A stretch of 64,000 nt of DNA from Methylotuvimicrobium sp. KM2. GTDB taxonomy: Bacteria > Pseudomonadota > Gammaproteobacteria > Methylococcales > Methylomonadaceae. Location of the stretch: the NCBI RefSeq assembly GCF_038051925.1, contig NZ_CP150634.1, positions 2,232,001 through 2,296,000 of the forward strand, written 5' to 3'. Below are positions 56,201 through 61,166 of the stretch, in pieces. The notes beneath the pieces were generated by a model, which saw only the letters and a program-made list of their open reading frames with translations, was not told the DNA's origin and ran no database searches. The first letter of the stretch is position 1; every line of letters starts with the position of its first letter. The position numbers were made by a program, and so were the translations under genes.

Positions 56201-56327
56201 TATCACTCGGTCGCAGATTAAGAAATATCCGGCTAGGTCGATCAAGGTGCAAAGATTCAGCTATCTCATGAAAAGTACCAGCAGTTGAGGGTTCGTTTAA
56301 GTGAATTACTTTAGTTTCAACAGACAT
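44268..56327 (-). CDS. Giant repeat adhesin, BapA/LapA-like type I secretion substrate
   Basis: A 4019-residue surface protein. Residues 1-120 resemble the BapA prefix domain; 126-150 is a Gly/Ala-rich hydrophobic stretch, then an acidic linker. About 170-960 holds Ig-like bacterial domains, one SwmB-type repeat (about 469-575) and paired ADDLALAAGEATTVTFQFSE domains. Residues about 963-2995 are 18 tandem 113-residue SwmB-type repeats. The C-terminal part has Asp-rich calcium-binding RTX nonapeptides (about 3435-3482 and 3839-3895; for example GGAGADILRGGAGSDALDGG) and a C-terminal secretion signal ending DVQVIV. An AAGGATCT ribosome binding site precedes the start. GC is clearly higher than in genes outside the island. 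Its likely role is attachment or biofilm formation. No LapD/LapG pair is present here. Confidence 0.93.
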   Translation of the reverse strand: MSVETKVIHLNEPSTAGTFHEIAESLHLDRPSRIFLNLRPSDIKSFILEGADLIVDMGKETIRIANFYHIDGDSELYLRDEDCDGLLRVDLSAVAGDGVVSAQYIPQAETSPFESLTCAAESEGIGGYGLAAAAALAVIGGGVGIGVGLAGDGDDPAPVAPDAPDTTSPDVAGIDSITDDMGAVQGPIAKGGNTDDAQPTVSGSDAAPGDTITLYDGTTAIGSTTVAADGTWSITPTAPMVDGSHNLTVTATDPAGHVSPPSEPYIIIVDTTAPAAPTINDFTDNAGSITHTMTSGDRTDDTTPTLNGSGAEANGKVNVYVDGVLNGSATADTDGMWSYTPAELSEGSHSFTATNVDAAGNESGASAPYTIVVDTTAPSVTLDPLTTNDTTPALTGAVDDPTATVVVTVDGTDYAATNNGDGTWILADDKLPPLAEGDHAVTVIVTDTVGNSGTATGSVTVDTTLPDTTPPVLLSAATSADGSSLVLTYDEALDGANPPAPGDFAVNVNGSPVTVSGVTVSGDTVILSLGTPVANGDLVTASYTDPSAGDDANATQDLAGNDATSFTGTAVTNTVPDITPPTLTISADDLALAAGEATTVTFQFSEAVAGFAETDVVVAGGSLGDFTQVDADTWTATFTQTGAEAPSLSVADGTFADLAGNPGTGDTLDGSDGFTADLVAPTLTISADDLALAAGEATTVTFQFSEAVAGFAAGDVVVAGGSLSDFTQLDADTWTATFTQTGADAPSLSVADGTFADLAGNPGTGDTLDGTDGFTVDLLAPVVALDPLTTSDTTPALTGAVDDPTATVVVTVGGTDYAATNNGDGTWTLADDTLPVQPAGTIDITVTATDPAGNTGTDTGSLTIGTGGSDTTPPVVTFTDLTTNDTTPALTGTVDDPTATVVVTVGGIDYAATNNGDGTWTLADNTLPVQPAGTTDITVTATDPAGNSSMATGSVTVAIMLPDTTPPVLQSAATSADGNSLVLTYDEALDEANPPAPGDFAVNVNGAPVTVSNVTVSGDTVTLDLGTAVVNGDTVSASYTDPSAGDDAAATQDLAGNDAASFSDTAVANNVPVIPDTTPPVLLNAETSTDGNSLVLTYDEALDGANPPAAGDFEVNVNGNPVTVSGVTVSGDTVTLNLATPVANGDTVTASYTDPSAGDDANATQDLAGNDAASFTNSPVTNTVPVTPDTTAPTLLNAETSTDGNSLVLTYDEALDAANPPAAGDFEVNVNGNPVTVSGVTVSGDTVTLNLATPVVNGDTVTASYTDPSAGDDAAATQDLAGNDAASFSDTAVANNVPVIPDTTPPVLLNAETSTDGNSLVLTYDEALDAANPPAAGDFEVNVNGNPVAVSGVTVSGDTVTLDLGTAVVNGDTVTASYTDPSAGDDAAATQDLAGNDAASFSDSPVTNNVPVTPDTTPPVLLSAATSADGSSLVLTYDEALDAANPPAIGSFAIEVNGSTVAVTGVTVSGDTVTLDLGTAVVNGDTVTASYTDPSAGDDAAATQDLAGNDAASFSDSPVTNNVPVTPDTTPPVLLSAETSTDGNSLVLTYDEALDAANPPAIGSFAIEVNGSTVAVTGVTVSGDTVTLDLGTAVVNGDTVTASYTDPSAGDDAAATQDLAGNDAASFSDSPVTNNVPVTPDTTPPVLLSAETSTDGNSLVLTYDEALDGANPPAAGDFEVNVNGNPVTVSSVTVSGDTVTLNLATPVANGDTVTASYTDPSAGDDAAATQDLAGNDAASFSDSPVTNNVPVTPDTTPPVLLSAATSADGSSLVLTYDEALDAANPPAIGSFAIEVNGSTVAVTGVTVSGDTVTLDLGTAVVNGDTVTASYTDPSAGDDAAATQDLAGNDAASFSDSPVTNNVPVTPDTTPPVLLSAATSADGSSLVLTYDEALDAANPPAIGSFAIEVNGSTVAVTGVTVSGDTVTLDLGTAVVNGDTVTASYTDPSAGDDAAATQDLAGNDAASFSDSPVTNNVPVTPDTTPPVLLSAATSADGSSLVLTYDEALDAANPPAIGSFAIEVNGSTVAVTGVTVSGDTVTLDLGTAVVNGDTVTASYTDPSAGDDAAATQDLAGNDAASFSDSPVTNNVPVTPDTTPPVLLSAATSADGSSLVLTYDEALDAANPPAIGSFAIEVNGSTVAVTGVTVSGDTVTLDLGTAVVNGDTVTASYTDPSAGDDAAATQDLAGNDAASFSDSPVTNNVPVTPDTTPPVLLSAATSADGSSLVLTYDEALDAANPPAIGSFAIEVNGSTVAVTGVTVSGDTVTLDLGTAVVNGDTVTASYTDPSAGDDAAATQDLAGNDAASFSDTAVANNVPVTPDTTPPVLLSAETSTDGNSLVLTYDEALDGANPPAAGDFEVNVNGNPVTVSSVTVSGDTVTLNLATPVANGDTVTASYTDPSAGDDANATQDLAGNDAASFSDSPVTNNVPVTPDTTPPVLLSAATSADGSSLVLTYDEALDAANPPAIGSFAIEVNGSTVAVTGVTVSGDTVTLDLGTAVVNGDTVTASYTDPSAGDDAAATQDLAGNDAASFSDTAVANNVPVIPDTTPPVLLNAETSTDGNSLVLTYDEALDAANPPAAGDFEVNVNGNPVAVSGVTVSGDTVTLDLGTAVVNGDTVTASYTDPSAGDDAAATQDLAGNDAASFSDSPVTNNVPVTPDTTPPVLLSAATSADGSSLVLTYDEALDAANPPAIGSFAIEVNGSTVAVTGVTVSGDTVTLDLGTAVVNGDTVTASYTDPSAGDDAAATQDLAGNDAASFSDSPVTNNVPVTPDTTPPVLLSAETSTDGNSLVLTYDEALDAANPPAIGSFAIEVNGSTVAVTGVTVSGDTVTLDLGTAVVNGDTVTASYTDPSAGDDAAATQDLAGNDAASFSDSPVTNNVPVTPDTTPPVLLSAETSTDGNSLVLTYDEALDGANPPAAGDFEVNVNGNPVTVSSVTVSGDTVTLNLATPVANGDTVTASYTDPSAGDDAAATQDLAGNDAASFSDTAVTNNVPANQAPEIADAFASVSEEGLAGGSPDTVGTPVDTTDVTAVNGTMTFTDPDSTIASLAVTGPTGIASGGVNVVWNGSFDAGTNTYTLTGTADATTVATLIVSTSGDYTFTLQAPLDHPVQGAEDILALDFDVVATDSEGASGSGTLTVNVEDDMPIADVPRLYNIDSLPTADPITGDISVTYGADGGHVAKIGIDGYFLTFDPVTESIVESGNSELVYDYAYDSGTDDLTIRTVKGETFVIDMYTGEYTYSASATPLIAPEIDQAPVVTLGDDSLLDLLGVSALNLIDFSQTQLFAATDANNNIESVTINITGLNITVGAGFEVAGGLAMANELGLTFDNNNRLGLLDFETEITISALGGGPIDNQKLNEFLGAVYFSTGLADIGLLSTVTITATDTTALSGSESSTNVLDLGLLGNAPPAYLELGDDSGNILTGTAGSDRLYGFDGDDTLNGGAGADILRGGAGSDALDGGDGNDVLIGGSGNDTLTGGTGNDVFMWENGDQSGTPGLATAASDTVADFNVAPVSSGGDLIDLGNLLQGEGKIGTGPGNLVRYLHFTYDGTNTVLHISSAGNFTGGYDSDEVDQIITFNNVDLRQGLTTDYDIIANLLANGNLIVDEATASTNLLGGTTTIDAVIADGDGDTAGTQIVFDSTGATLPHVVPGNMAPIVQANDFSLLGIIGAEALTVIDLNSQDFIAADADGNLSSVAIAYRPVLNVNLIPLQLIASSALAAELGLQFNVVNDPGLLGLVAPSSILTITAVGGGDIDNLAVNELLATVKFDNAVDLLGLDVGLQAAVLDAMTITATDSAGLTASDSLGNLVDASVLHTLLGDNSSIMEGDGGNNTLTGTGDNERLYGHGGDDTITGGDGADLIRGGAGNDTLFGGDGNDVLIDGNGNDTFDAGAGDDLILITGNTFVSIEGGDGFDILQLDGGFDLNFNDATNNVHNIEQIDLGTGDAGNTLTLTATAVENLTDADNELYITGESNDTLNVAGATATGAQTSLNGVVFDVYDFGNNQLYVDQDVQVIV
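47341..53440 (-). repeat. Tandem array of 18 SwmB-type repeats, period 339 bp
   Basis: Within the adhesin gene the unit encoding SLVLTYDEALDAANPP and GDDAAATQDLAGNDAASFSD recurs every 339 bp (113 codons) eighteen times without interruption. A few alternative segments (AIGSFAIEVNGS versus AAGDFEVNVNGN; SADGSS versus STDGNS) are shuffled among units. Several neighbouring units look identical at the DNA level, which indicates recent expansion or gene conversion. Assembly collapse is a risk in such an array. Confidence 0.93.
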
Positions 56328-56526
56328 AAGATCCTTTATTTCCTTTTTATTAATAATTCATGCGCTGCGAGACAGGAGTCGAGTAGTCCCCAGAAGCGAT
56401 AGCGGAGAATATTAGTTGTTACGGACATTAATTGCTTCCTTGACCCTTTAGGTCATGGAGCGTCTATTTTCGGGAACTTGGCTCAACCTTACACAATAAA
56501 ACATTAACAATTTGGTAATTATAGCT

Positions 56527-56766
56527 ATGCCTTATAGCAAGATATTGGTATTATTTAGTGGTACACAGAAGTTCAAAGTGCTGTGTACAAAAGATTATTT
56601 TGAGTTAGCAAGCCGCGTTCCCTATATGGACGCTGTTAAAATTAGTCCTCGAAGTGGATCGCACTCTACTTCGGGGATGGTTTTTTATCGTTCTATTAGA
56701 CTCGATAAGATGCAATTATATGTTGTCACCGACAATTTGTCTGGGCTACTTGAGATAAAACACTAA
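56527..56766 (+). CDS. Possible small protein of unknown function
   Basis: A 79-codon frame from ATG at 56527 (MPYSKILVLFSGTQKFKVLC) to 56766, divergent from the adhesin gene. It has no recognisable domain and no clear ribosome binding site, and its composition is ordinary. It lies in the 540-bp gap between the adhesin start and the IS256 element, which also must contain the adhesin operon promoter (56328-56500). It could be a remnant or a chance ORF. Confidence 0.3.
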   Translation: MPYSKILVLFSGTQKFKVLCTKDYFELASRVPYMDAVKISPRSGSHSTSGMVFYRSIRLDKMQLYVVTDNLSGLLEIKH

Positions 56767-56870
56767 GTATTGTGTTTTGTTTGCCGTCCTTCTAAATGCG
56801 ATGTTGATTAGTGAGCGCCATAGCATCACTATTTAAGCGAGGATATAAAATATAGCATTTAATATCAAAG

Positions 56871-58115
56871 GAGGGTGTAAAAATATCCGTGTAAACCGCC
56901 GTTAAAAAATCTCAGTCATCCGGTCTTGATAAAGAATCATAAACTGATTGAGTGCGGGCTTCCAGTCGCGGATGGGCATGGACCATTTCTTGGCCGCCTG
57001 ATTGATGGCCAGATACACCACCTTCAAAGCCGACTGATCGTTGGGAAACAACTTGCGCCGCTCGGTCGCTTTACGGATTACGCTATTCAACGACTCAATG
57101 GCGTTAGTGGTGTAGATCACTTTGCGTATCTCATCCGGATAATCGAAGAAAGCAATCAAGTTCAGCCAATGCCGCCGCCAGGATGCGCTGATGCTCGGAT
57201 ACTGTTTATCCCATTGCCGGGCGAAGGCTTCCAGTTCCTGCTCGGCCTCGGTCACGGTAATCGACTGGTAAATCGCCTTGAGTCCGGCGGCGACCGCCTT
57301 ACGATCCTTCCAGCTGACAAACGCCAAGGAATTGCGCATCATATGCACAATACACAGCTGAACCTGGGTTTTGGGAAACACCGCCGCGATCGCATCGGGG
57401 AAGCCGGTCAAGCCATCGACGCAGGCAACAAACACATCCTTGACGCCACGATTTTTCAGTTCCGTGAGCACCGACAACCAAAACTTGGCGCCCTCGTTTT
57501 CAGACATCCATAAGCCCAGTAGCTCTTTGTGTCCGTGAACATTGACGCCCAGCGCCACAGACACGGCCTTGTTGATGACCCGTTTGTCCTGGCGAATTTT
57601 GATCACAATACAGTCCAGATACAGGATGGGATAGAGCGCATCCAGCGGCCGCGTCTGCCATTCAATGACCTTTTCCAATACCGCATTAGTCACTTGCGAA
57701 ACCAGTGTCGGCGAAATATCGGCACCGTACAACTCGGCAAACGTTTCGACGATATCCCGTGTGCTCATGCCTTTGGCGTACAGCATCAGGATTTGATCAT
57801 CGAATTGAGTCAGACGCGTTTGATTTTTTGCCACAAACACCGGTTCAAAGCAGCCATTGCGATCACGCGGGGTTTCAATTTCAACCGTGCCATGCTCACC
57901 CTTCAGGATTTTACGGTTATAGCCATTGCGGCTATTGCCGCTGTTATAGCCTTCCGGTGCATGCTTGTTATAGCCTAAATGGGCATCCATTTCCGCATTC
58001 AGCGAGGCTTCAATGGTGATTTTTAATAGCTCTCGGCTCAGTTGTGCCAAGTCACTCGGAGACTTCAGCCCTCGTCCGAGCTCTTGCATAGCTGAAATTA
58101 ATTTCGGGTCTTTAA
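56871..58115. mobile_element. IS256-family element, main part, truncated by IS701
   Basis: The element begins with the terminal repeat GAGGGTGTAAAAATATCCG at 56871 and contains an intact transposase gene on the minus strand. It stops at TTAA (58112-58115), where IS701 copy 2 begins 26 bases upstream of the transposase start codon. The missing end, with matching terminal repeat, is at 38857-38942 beside IS701 copy 1. No 8-9 bp duplication links the outer flanks of the two pieces. Confidence 0.88.
56902..58089 (-). CDS. IS256-family transposase
   Basis: A 395-residue Mutator-type DDE transposase. The catalytic region includes ALYPILYLDCIVIKIRQD (first Asp), VFVACVDGLTGFPDAI (second Asp) and the C-terminal TNAIESLNSVIRKATERR motif with the Glu, plus the family CIVHMMRNSL segment. 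The coding sequence appears intact, but its upstream end was displaced by the IS701 insertion, so the element cannot move as a unit in its present layout. Expression would have to come from the few remaining upstream bases or from IS701. Confidence 0.93.
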   Translation of the reverse strand: MQELGRGLKSPSDLAQLSRELLKITIEASLNAEMDAHLGYNKHAPEGYNSGNSRNGYNRKILKGEHGTVEIETPRDRNGCFEPVFVAKNQTRLTQFDDQILMLYAKGMSTRDIVETFAELYGADISPTLVSQVTNAVLEKVIEWQTRPLDALYPILYLDCIVIKIRQDKRVINKAVSVALGVNVHGHKELLGLWMSENEGAKFWLSVLTELKNRGVKDVFVACVDGLTGFPDAIAAVFPKTQVQLCIVHMMRNSLAFVSWKDRKAVAAGLKAIYQSITVTEAEQELEAFARQWDKQYPSISASWRRHWLNLIAFFDYPDEIRKVIYTTNAIESLNSVIRKATERRKLFPNDQSALKVVYLAINQAAKKWSMPIRDWKPALNQFMILYQDRMTEIF

Positions 58116-59655
58116 TTCGACTTTGTCATGTTTAAGTATTTGAATATTATATAAATATAGTATAATACACGCATTATCGCAGAGCGATGAAAACAGGGCA
58201 ACAAGATGATTTACAAACCACTCGACTAACGAAGCATTCAACGGGATTCAAGATGACAAAGCACTCTTCTCGCTTTGTCAGTCCTTAGATTCGTTTATCG
58301 GAACGTTTCAAGATTTATTTCGTTCCGGGAATCATAACGTATTCAAGCAAGCCGGCCATTACATCAAAGGCTTATTCCAGGCTGACAAACGTAACATGGA
58401 GCGGATGGCCGAGGTGGTTCCGGACTCTGACGACCAGGCCCTGCAAAATTTTCTCACGCATTCCAGTTGGCTCGCCCGTCCGGTCATGGATCGCGCGGCC
58501 CTGGCAGCCGATCAATGCTTCGAGGGCGCCGAAGGCACCGCGCTCATTATCGATGAGTCGGGCTTTGCCAAAAGCGGAAAGCATTCGGTTGGCGTGGCTC
58601 GCCAATGGAACGGTCGATTGGGTAAGGTCGATAATTGCCAAGTCGGTGTTTTCGGCGCTTTAGGTAAAGGCGATCGCGTCGCATTAATCGATGCCCGCTT
58701 GTATTTGCCCCACGCCTGGACCGATGACGCAGAGCGGTGCGAGAAAGCCGATGTACCGCGCGACTGTCGAAGCTATCGCACCAAGCCGGAATTGGCGCTT
58801 GAGATTGTACGTCATGCGCGGTCGCTCGGCGTCCGCTTCGACTGGGTCGGCTTCGATGGCCTCTACGGTAACGCGTCCCATCTACTTCGTGCGCTGGATG
58901 CCGATGGCGAGCGCTTCATGGCCGATGTTCACAAAGATCAACAGATCTATGTGGACGATCCCCAACCCTATTTGCCGGAACGCAAGCAAGGCAAAGGAAG
59001 ACCTATCACTCGCTACCAGAGCCAAGCGCAAGCCATTCAAGCCCAAGAATGGGCCGCGCAACAGCCAGAACCGGCTTGGCAACGGCTGACGCTACGAGAT
59101 ACCTGTCGAGGATCGCTGACGATTGAGGTCCTCCACCAACGGGTTTGGCTTTGGGAGGCCGGCAGCGATACGGCTTATCAGTGGCATTTATTGGTCCGTC
59201 GGGAGCTCGATTCGCCGGACGAGATCAAATACAGCTTGAGCAACGCGCCGGCACAAACGGCAGTGTCTACCTTGGCGCATCAACAGGCGCAGCGATATTG
59301 GGTCGAACGAGCTTTTCAGGATCACAAAAGCCATATCGGTCTGGCGCACTATCAAGCCCGAAAATGGCAATCCTGGCATCGACACATGGCGCTCGCCATG
59401 ATAGCCGGCTTGTTCATGTTGCAGCAACGCATGACTCATGAGGAAAGCTATCCGCTATTGAGCTGCTATGACATACAAATACTCTTAGCCAAAAGCTTGC
59501 CGAACAAGCAAACCGACTTCGCTGTGTTACTCGCTCAAGTGAAAGAGCGCCACCGTCGGCGCTTATCGGCTATCAGATCAGCCAGCAAGAAAAACGAAAC
59601 TGTCCAAAATGAGTAAGTGGTTGACTTTTAATACAAACAACATGACAAAGTCGAA
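58116..59655 (+). mobile_element. IS701-family insertion sequence, copy 2
   Basis: A 1540-bp copy with the same 17-bp terminal repeats as copy 1 and the same orientation. Its left flank is TTAA (58112-58115) and its right flank is ATAG (59656-59659), the mirror of copy 1. Copies differ at scattered third positions and a few codons (for example QHARSI in copy 1 against RHARSL here). Confidence 0.93.
58396..59616 (+). CDS. IS701-family DDE transposase, copy 2
   Basis: The 406-residue frame has the same length as the copy 1 transposase and the same DDE motifs, with only a few substitutions (NASH for NAPH). The split upstream arrangement is preserved: a short MKTGQQDD ORF in one frame and an ATG-less open stretch in the transposase frame. 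Conservation of this layout in both copies argues that it is a property of the element and not a fresh mutation. Confidence 0.9.
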   Translation: MERMAEVVPDSDDQALQNFLTHSSWLARPVMDRAALAADQCFEGAEGTALIIDESGFAKSGKHSVGVARQWNGRLGKVDNCQVGVFGALGKGDRVALIDARLYLPHAWTDDAERCEKADVPRDCRSYRTKPELALEIVRHARSLGVRFDWVGFDGLYGNASHLLRALDADGERFMADVHKDQQIYVDDPQPYLPERKQGKGRPITRYQSQAQAIQAQEWAAQQPEPAWQRLTLRDTCRGSLTIEVLHQRVWLWEAGSDTAYQWHLLVRRELDSPDEIKYSLSNAPAQTAVSTLAHQQAQRYWVERAFQDHKSHIGLAHYQARKWQSWHRHMALAMIAGLFMLQQRMTHEESYPLLSCYDIQILLAKSLPNKQTDFAVLLAQVKERHRRRLSAIRSASKKNETVQNE

Positions 59656-59663
59656 ATAGTTAC
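59656..59663. repeat. Right tip of MITE family G copy 3
   Basis: ATAG (duplicated by IS701) plus TTAC complete the MITE end CTGAATAGTTAC that begins left of IS701 copy 1. TTTGTAAA at 59664-59671 is the second half of the MITE target duplication. Confidence 0.85.
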
Positions 59664-59705
59664 TTTGTAAACGTTATTTCGGTTGAATTCATGATGAGGT
59701 AAATT

Positions 59706-59918
59706 ATGGGTAAGCTATTGATAGTAATAGGCGGTTTTTTATTGGTATTAGGTATGCTTATTAGTTACGCGCCGGGATTGATCAGTTGGTTCGGTAATTT
59801 ACCGGGCGATATCAAAATCGTAGATGAAAAGCGCTCCATTTTCATTCCCATCACGTCGATGATTGTTGTCAGTCTTATTCTGAGCATTCTACTCAATCTA
59901 TTTTCATCGTTAAAATGA
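59706..59918 (+). CDS. DUF2905 small membrane protein
   Basis: A 70-residue protein with two transmembrane helices (about 3-22 and 46-66) and the loop ISWFGNLPGDIKI that is the hallmark of DUF2905. GAGG precedes the start with good spacing. Its function is unknown. It lies just outside the island; the lytic transglycosylase gene begins 19 bases downstream, so the two are probably co-transcribed. In the ancestral arrangement its upstream neighbour was the cNMP-binding gene. Confidence 0.85.
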   Translation: MGKLLIVIGGFLLVLGMLISYAPGLISWFGNLPGDIKIVDEKRSIFIPITSMIVVSLILSILLNLFSSLK

Positions 59919-59937
59919 TTCGTTTGTATCTTAATCG

Positions 59938-61035
59938 TTGACTATTTCCACTATAAAATCAAAGCGTAACAAGCCAAAAAACAATACGCGCCGACAGCTT
60001 AGGCAAAAAGTTCGCCGTTCTTCTAGATCCGCTAAGAAAAAAAACGTTAGATTTCCTGATAGCTTCAAGCATAAACTAATTTTGGCGGCTATTGAATTGA
60101 CCGGTTTAAGCATTACGCTTGTATCAGCGATTATCCTGCTGCTAGGCTATTCGGCAGAACACTTTACTGGAACTCAATTTCTTACCAGTCTTTTGCCGTT
60201 TGCCGCAGGGGTGCTGATTTTAGTTCTATTCGCTGCGTTTTTCTTCTCGTTTTGGTGGAATCTTCGAAGAAGCATGCGGGGAAGGGCCGTTATGGTAATG
60301 CCCGCATTGTCAATGCTTTTGGCAATCAGTGTAGGCAAATTCGTCATGGATGATCGATTTGCCTTAGCCTTCAATCATTTTCGTACGCTGGTTGGCGGAA
60401 AACAAGAAGTGCGTAGAGTGACGCTTGCGCATCAGGTTTATGCCGCATATCGCCGTCAAGGGGTCGGTGCAATGCAGCAAATGGTGGCTCGCGGAGAAAA
60501 ATACAGTTCCCTTGTTCAGAATGCCGCGCGGCGTTTCCATATCGATCCCGATCTATTGTTGGGTATTGCGGCGGCGGAATCGTCTTTTCTTCCTCGGAAT
60601 AGTCCGGATGACGGCCTTGGGTTATTTCAAATTACCCGGGTGCCGAAAATCGTTGAAAACGAAGCGCAAAAACAATTCTCCGGACAAAAGCTCTCGATTA
60701 TCGACGATCGTTATAATGCCTATCTTGCGGCCGCAACCTTTAAATATTATTTGGACGAAATGCATGGCGATTTGTTGTTAGGGCTATTGGCCTATAACAT
60801 AGGTCCGGCGAATGGCGGTCTGCGTTTTATCATGCAGAAATACGGCGTCACCGACTTTACGACAATTCAGCCTTATCTTCAGCATTTGCCGAGGGATTAT
60901 CCGATTCGAGTATTGTCCTACGCGCTTGCTTTTAGACTTTGGCGACAGGAAGGCTCGCTTCCGGCTTATCAAGAAGGCAGTAATGCCTTGCGGATTCAAC
61001 GCATCGGCATTCCAGGGCTAACAAGCGACTTTTGA
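59938..61035 (+). CDS. Lytic transglycosylase, SLT-domain membrane protein
   Basis: A 365-residue protein with a very basic N-terminus (residues 1-45), transmembrane helices at about 50-75, 83-105 and 118-135, and a C-terminal SLT lytic transglycosylase domain (about 195-330). The catalytic Glu214 lies in GIAAAESSFLPRNSPDDGLG, followed by LFQITRVP and LLAYNIGPANGG. It would cleave the glycan strand of peptidoglycan on the periplasmic side. The start is TTG at 59938 because no ATG precedes the conserved region; the exact start is uncertain and no ribosome binding site is clear. The sigma-54 activator gene follows. Confidence 0.83.
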   Translation: MTISTIKSKRNKPKNNTRRQLRQKVRRSSRSAKKKNVRFPDSFKHKLILAAIELTGLSITLVSAIILLLGYSAEHFTGTQFLTSLLPFAAGVLILVLFAAFFFSFWWNLRRSMRGRAVMVMPALSMLLAISVGKFVMDDRFALAFNHFRTLVGGKQEVRRVTLAHQVYAAYRRQGVGAMQQMVARGEKYSSLVQNAARRFHIDPDLLLGIAAAESSFLPRNSPDDGLGLFQITRVPKIVENEAQKQFSGQKLSIIDDRYNAYLAAATFKYYLDEMHGDLLLGLLAYNIGPANGGLRFIMQKYGVTDFTTIQPYLQHLPRDYPIRVLSYALAFRLWRQEGSLPAYQEGSNALRIQRIGIPGLTSDF

Positions 61036-61166
61036 TTCTGTTGATATTCGTAAATTCATCTACTATTTCGAATAGTGTTCGATGTTCGATTTTTAGCGAT
61101 GATTTTATAAAAGATCTTGAGGTGGGAGCCGCTCTTAAATCAATTGCGGTCAGAATGGGGAGTTCG

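Noticed and set aside
57299..58019. Plus-strand ORFs opposite the IS256 transposase
   Set aside because: They are shadows of a well-conserved transposase gene on the other strand.
37317..59655. Simple composite transposon interpretation of the IS701 pair
   Set aside because: It explains the matching outer ATAG but not the matching inner TTAA or the IS256 pieces at opposite ends; circle integration explains all three.
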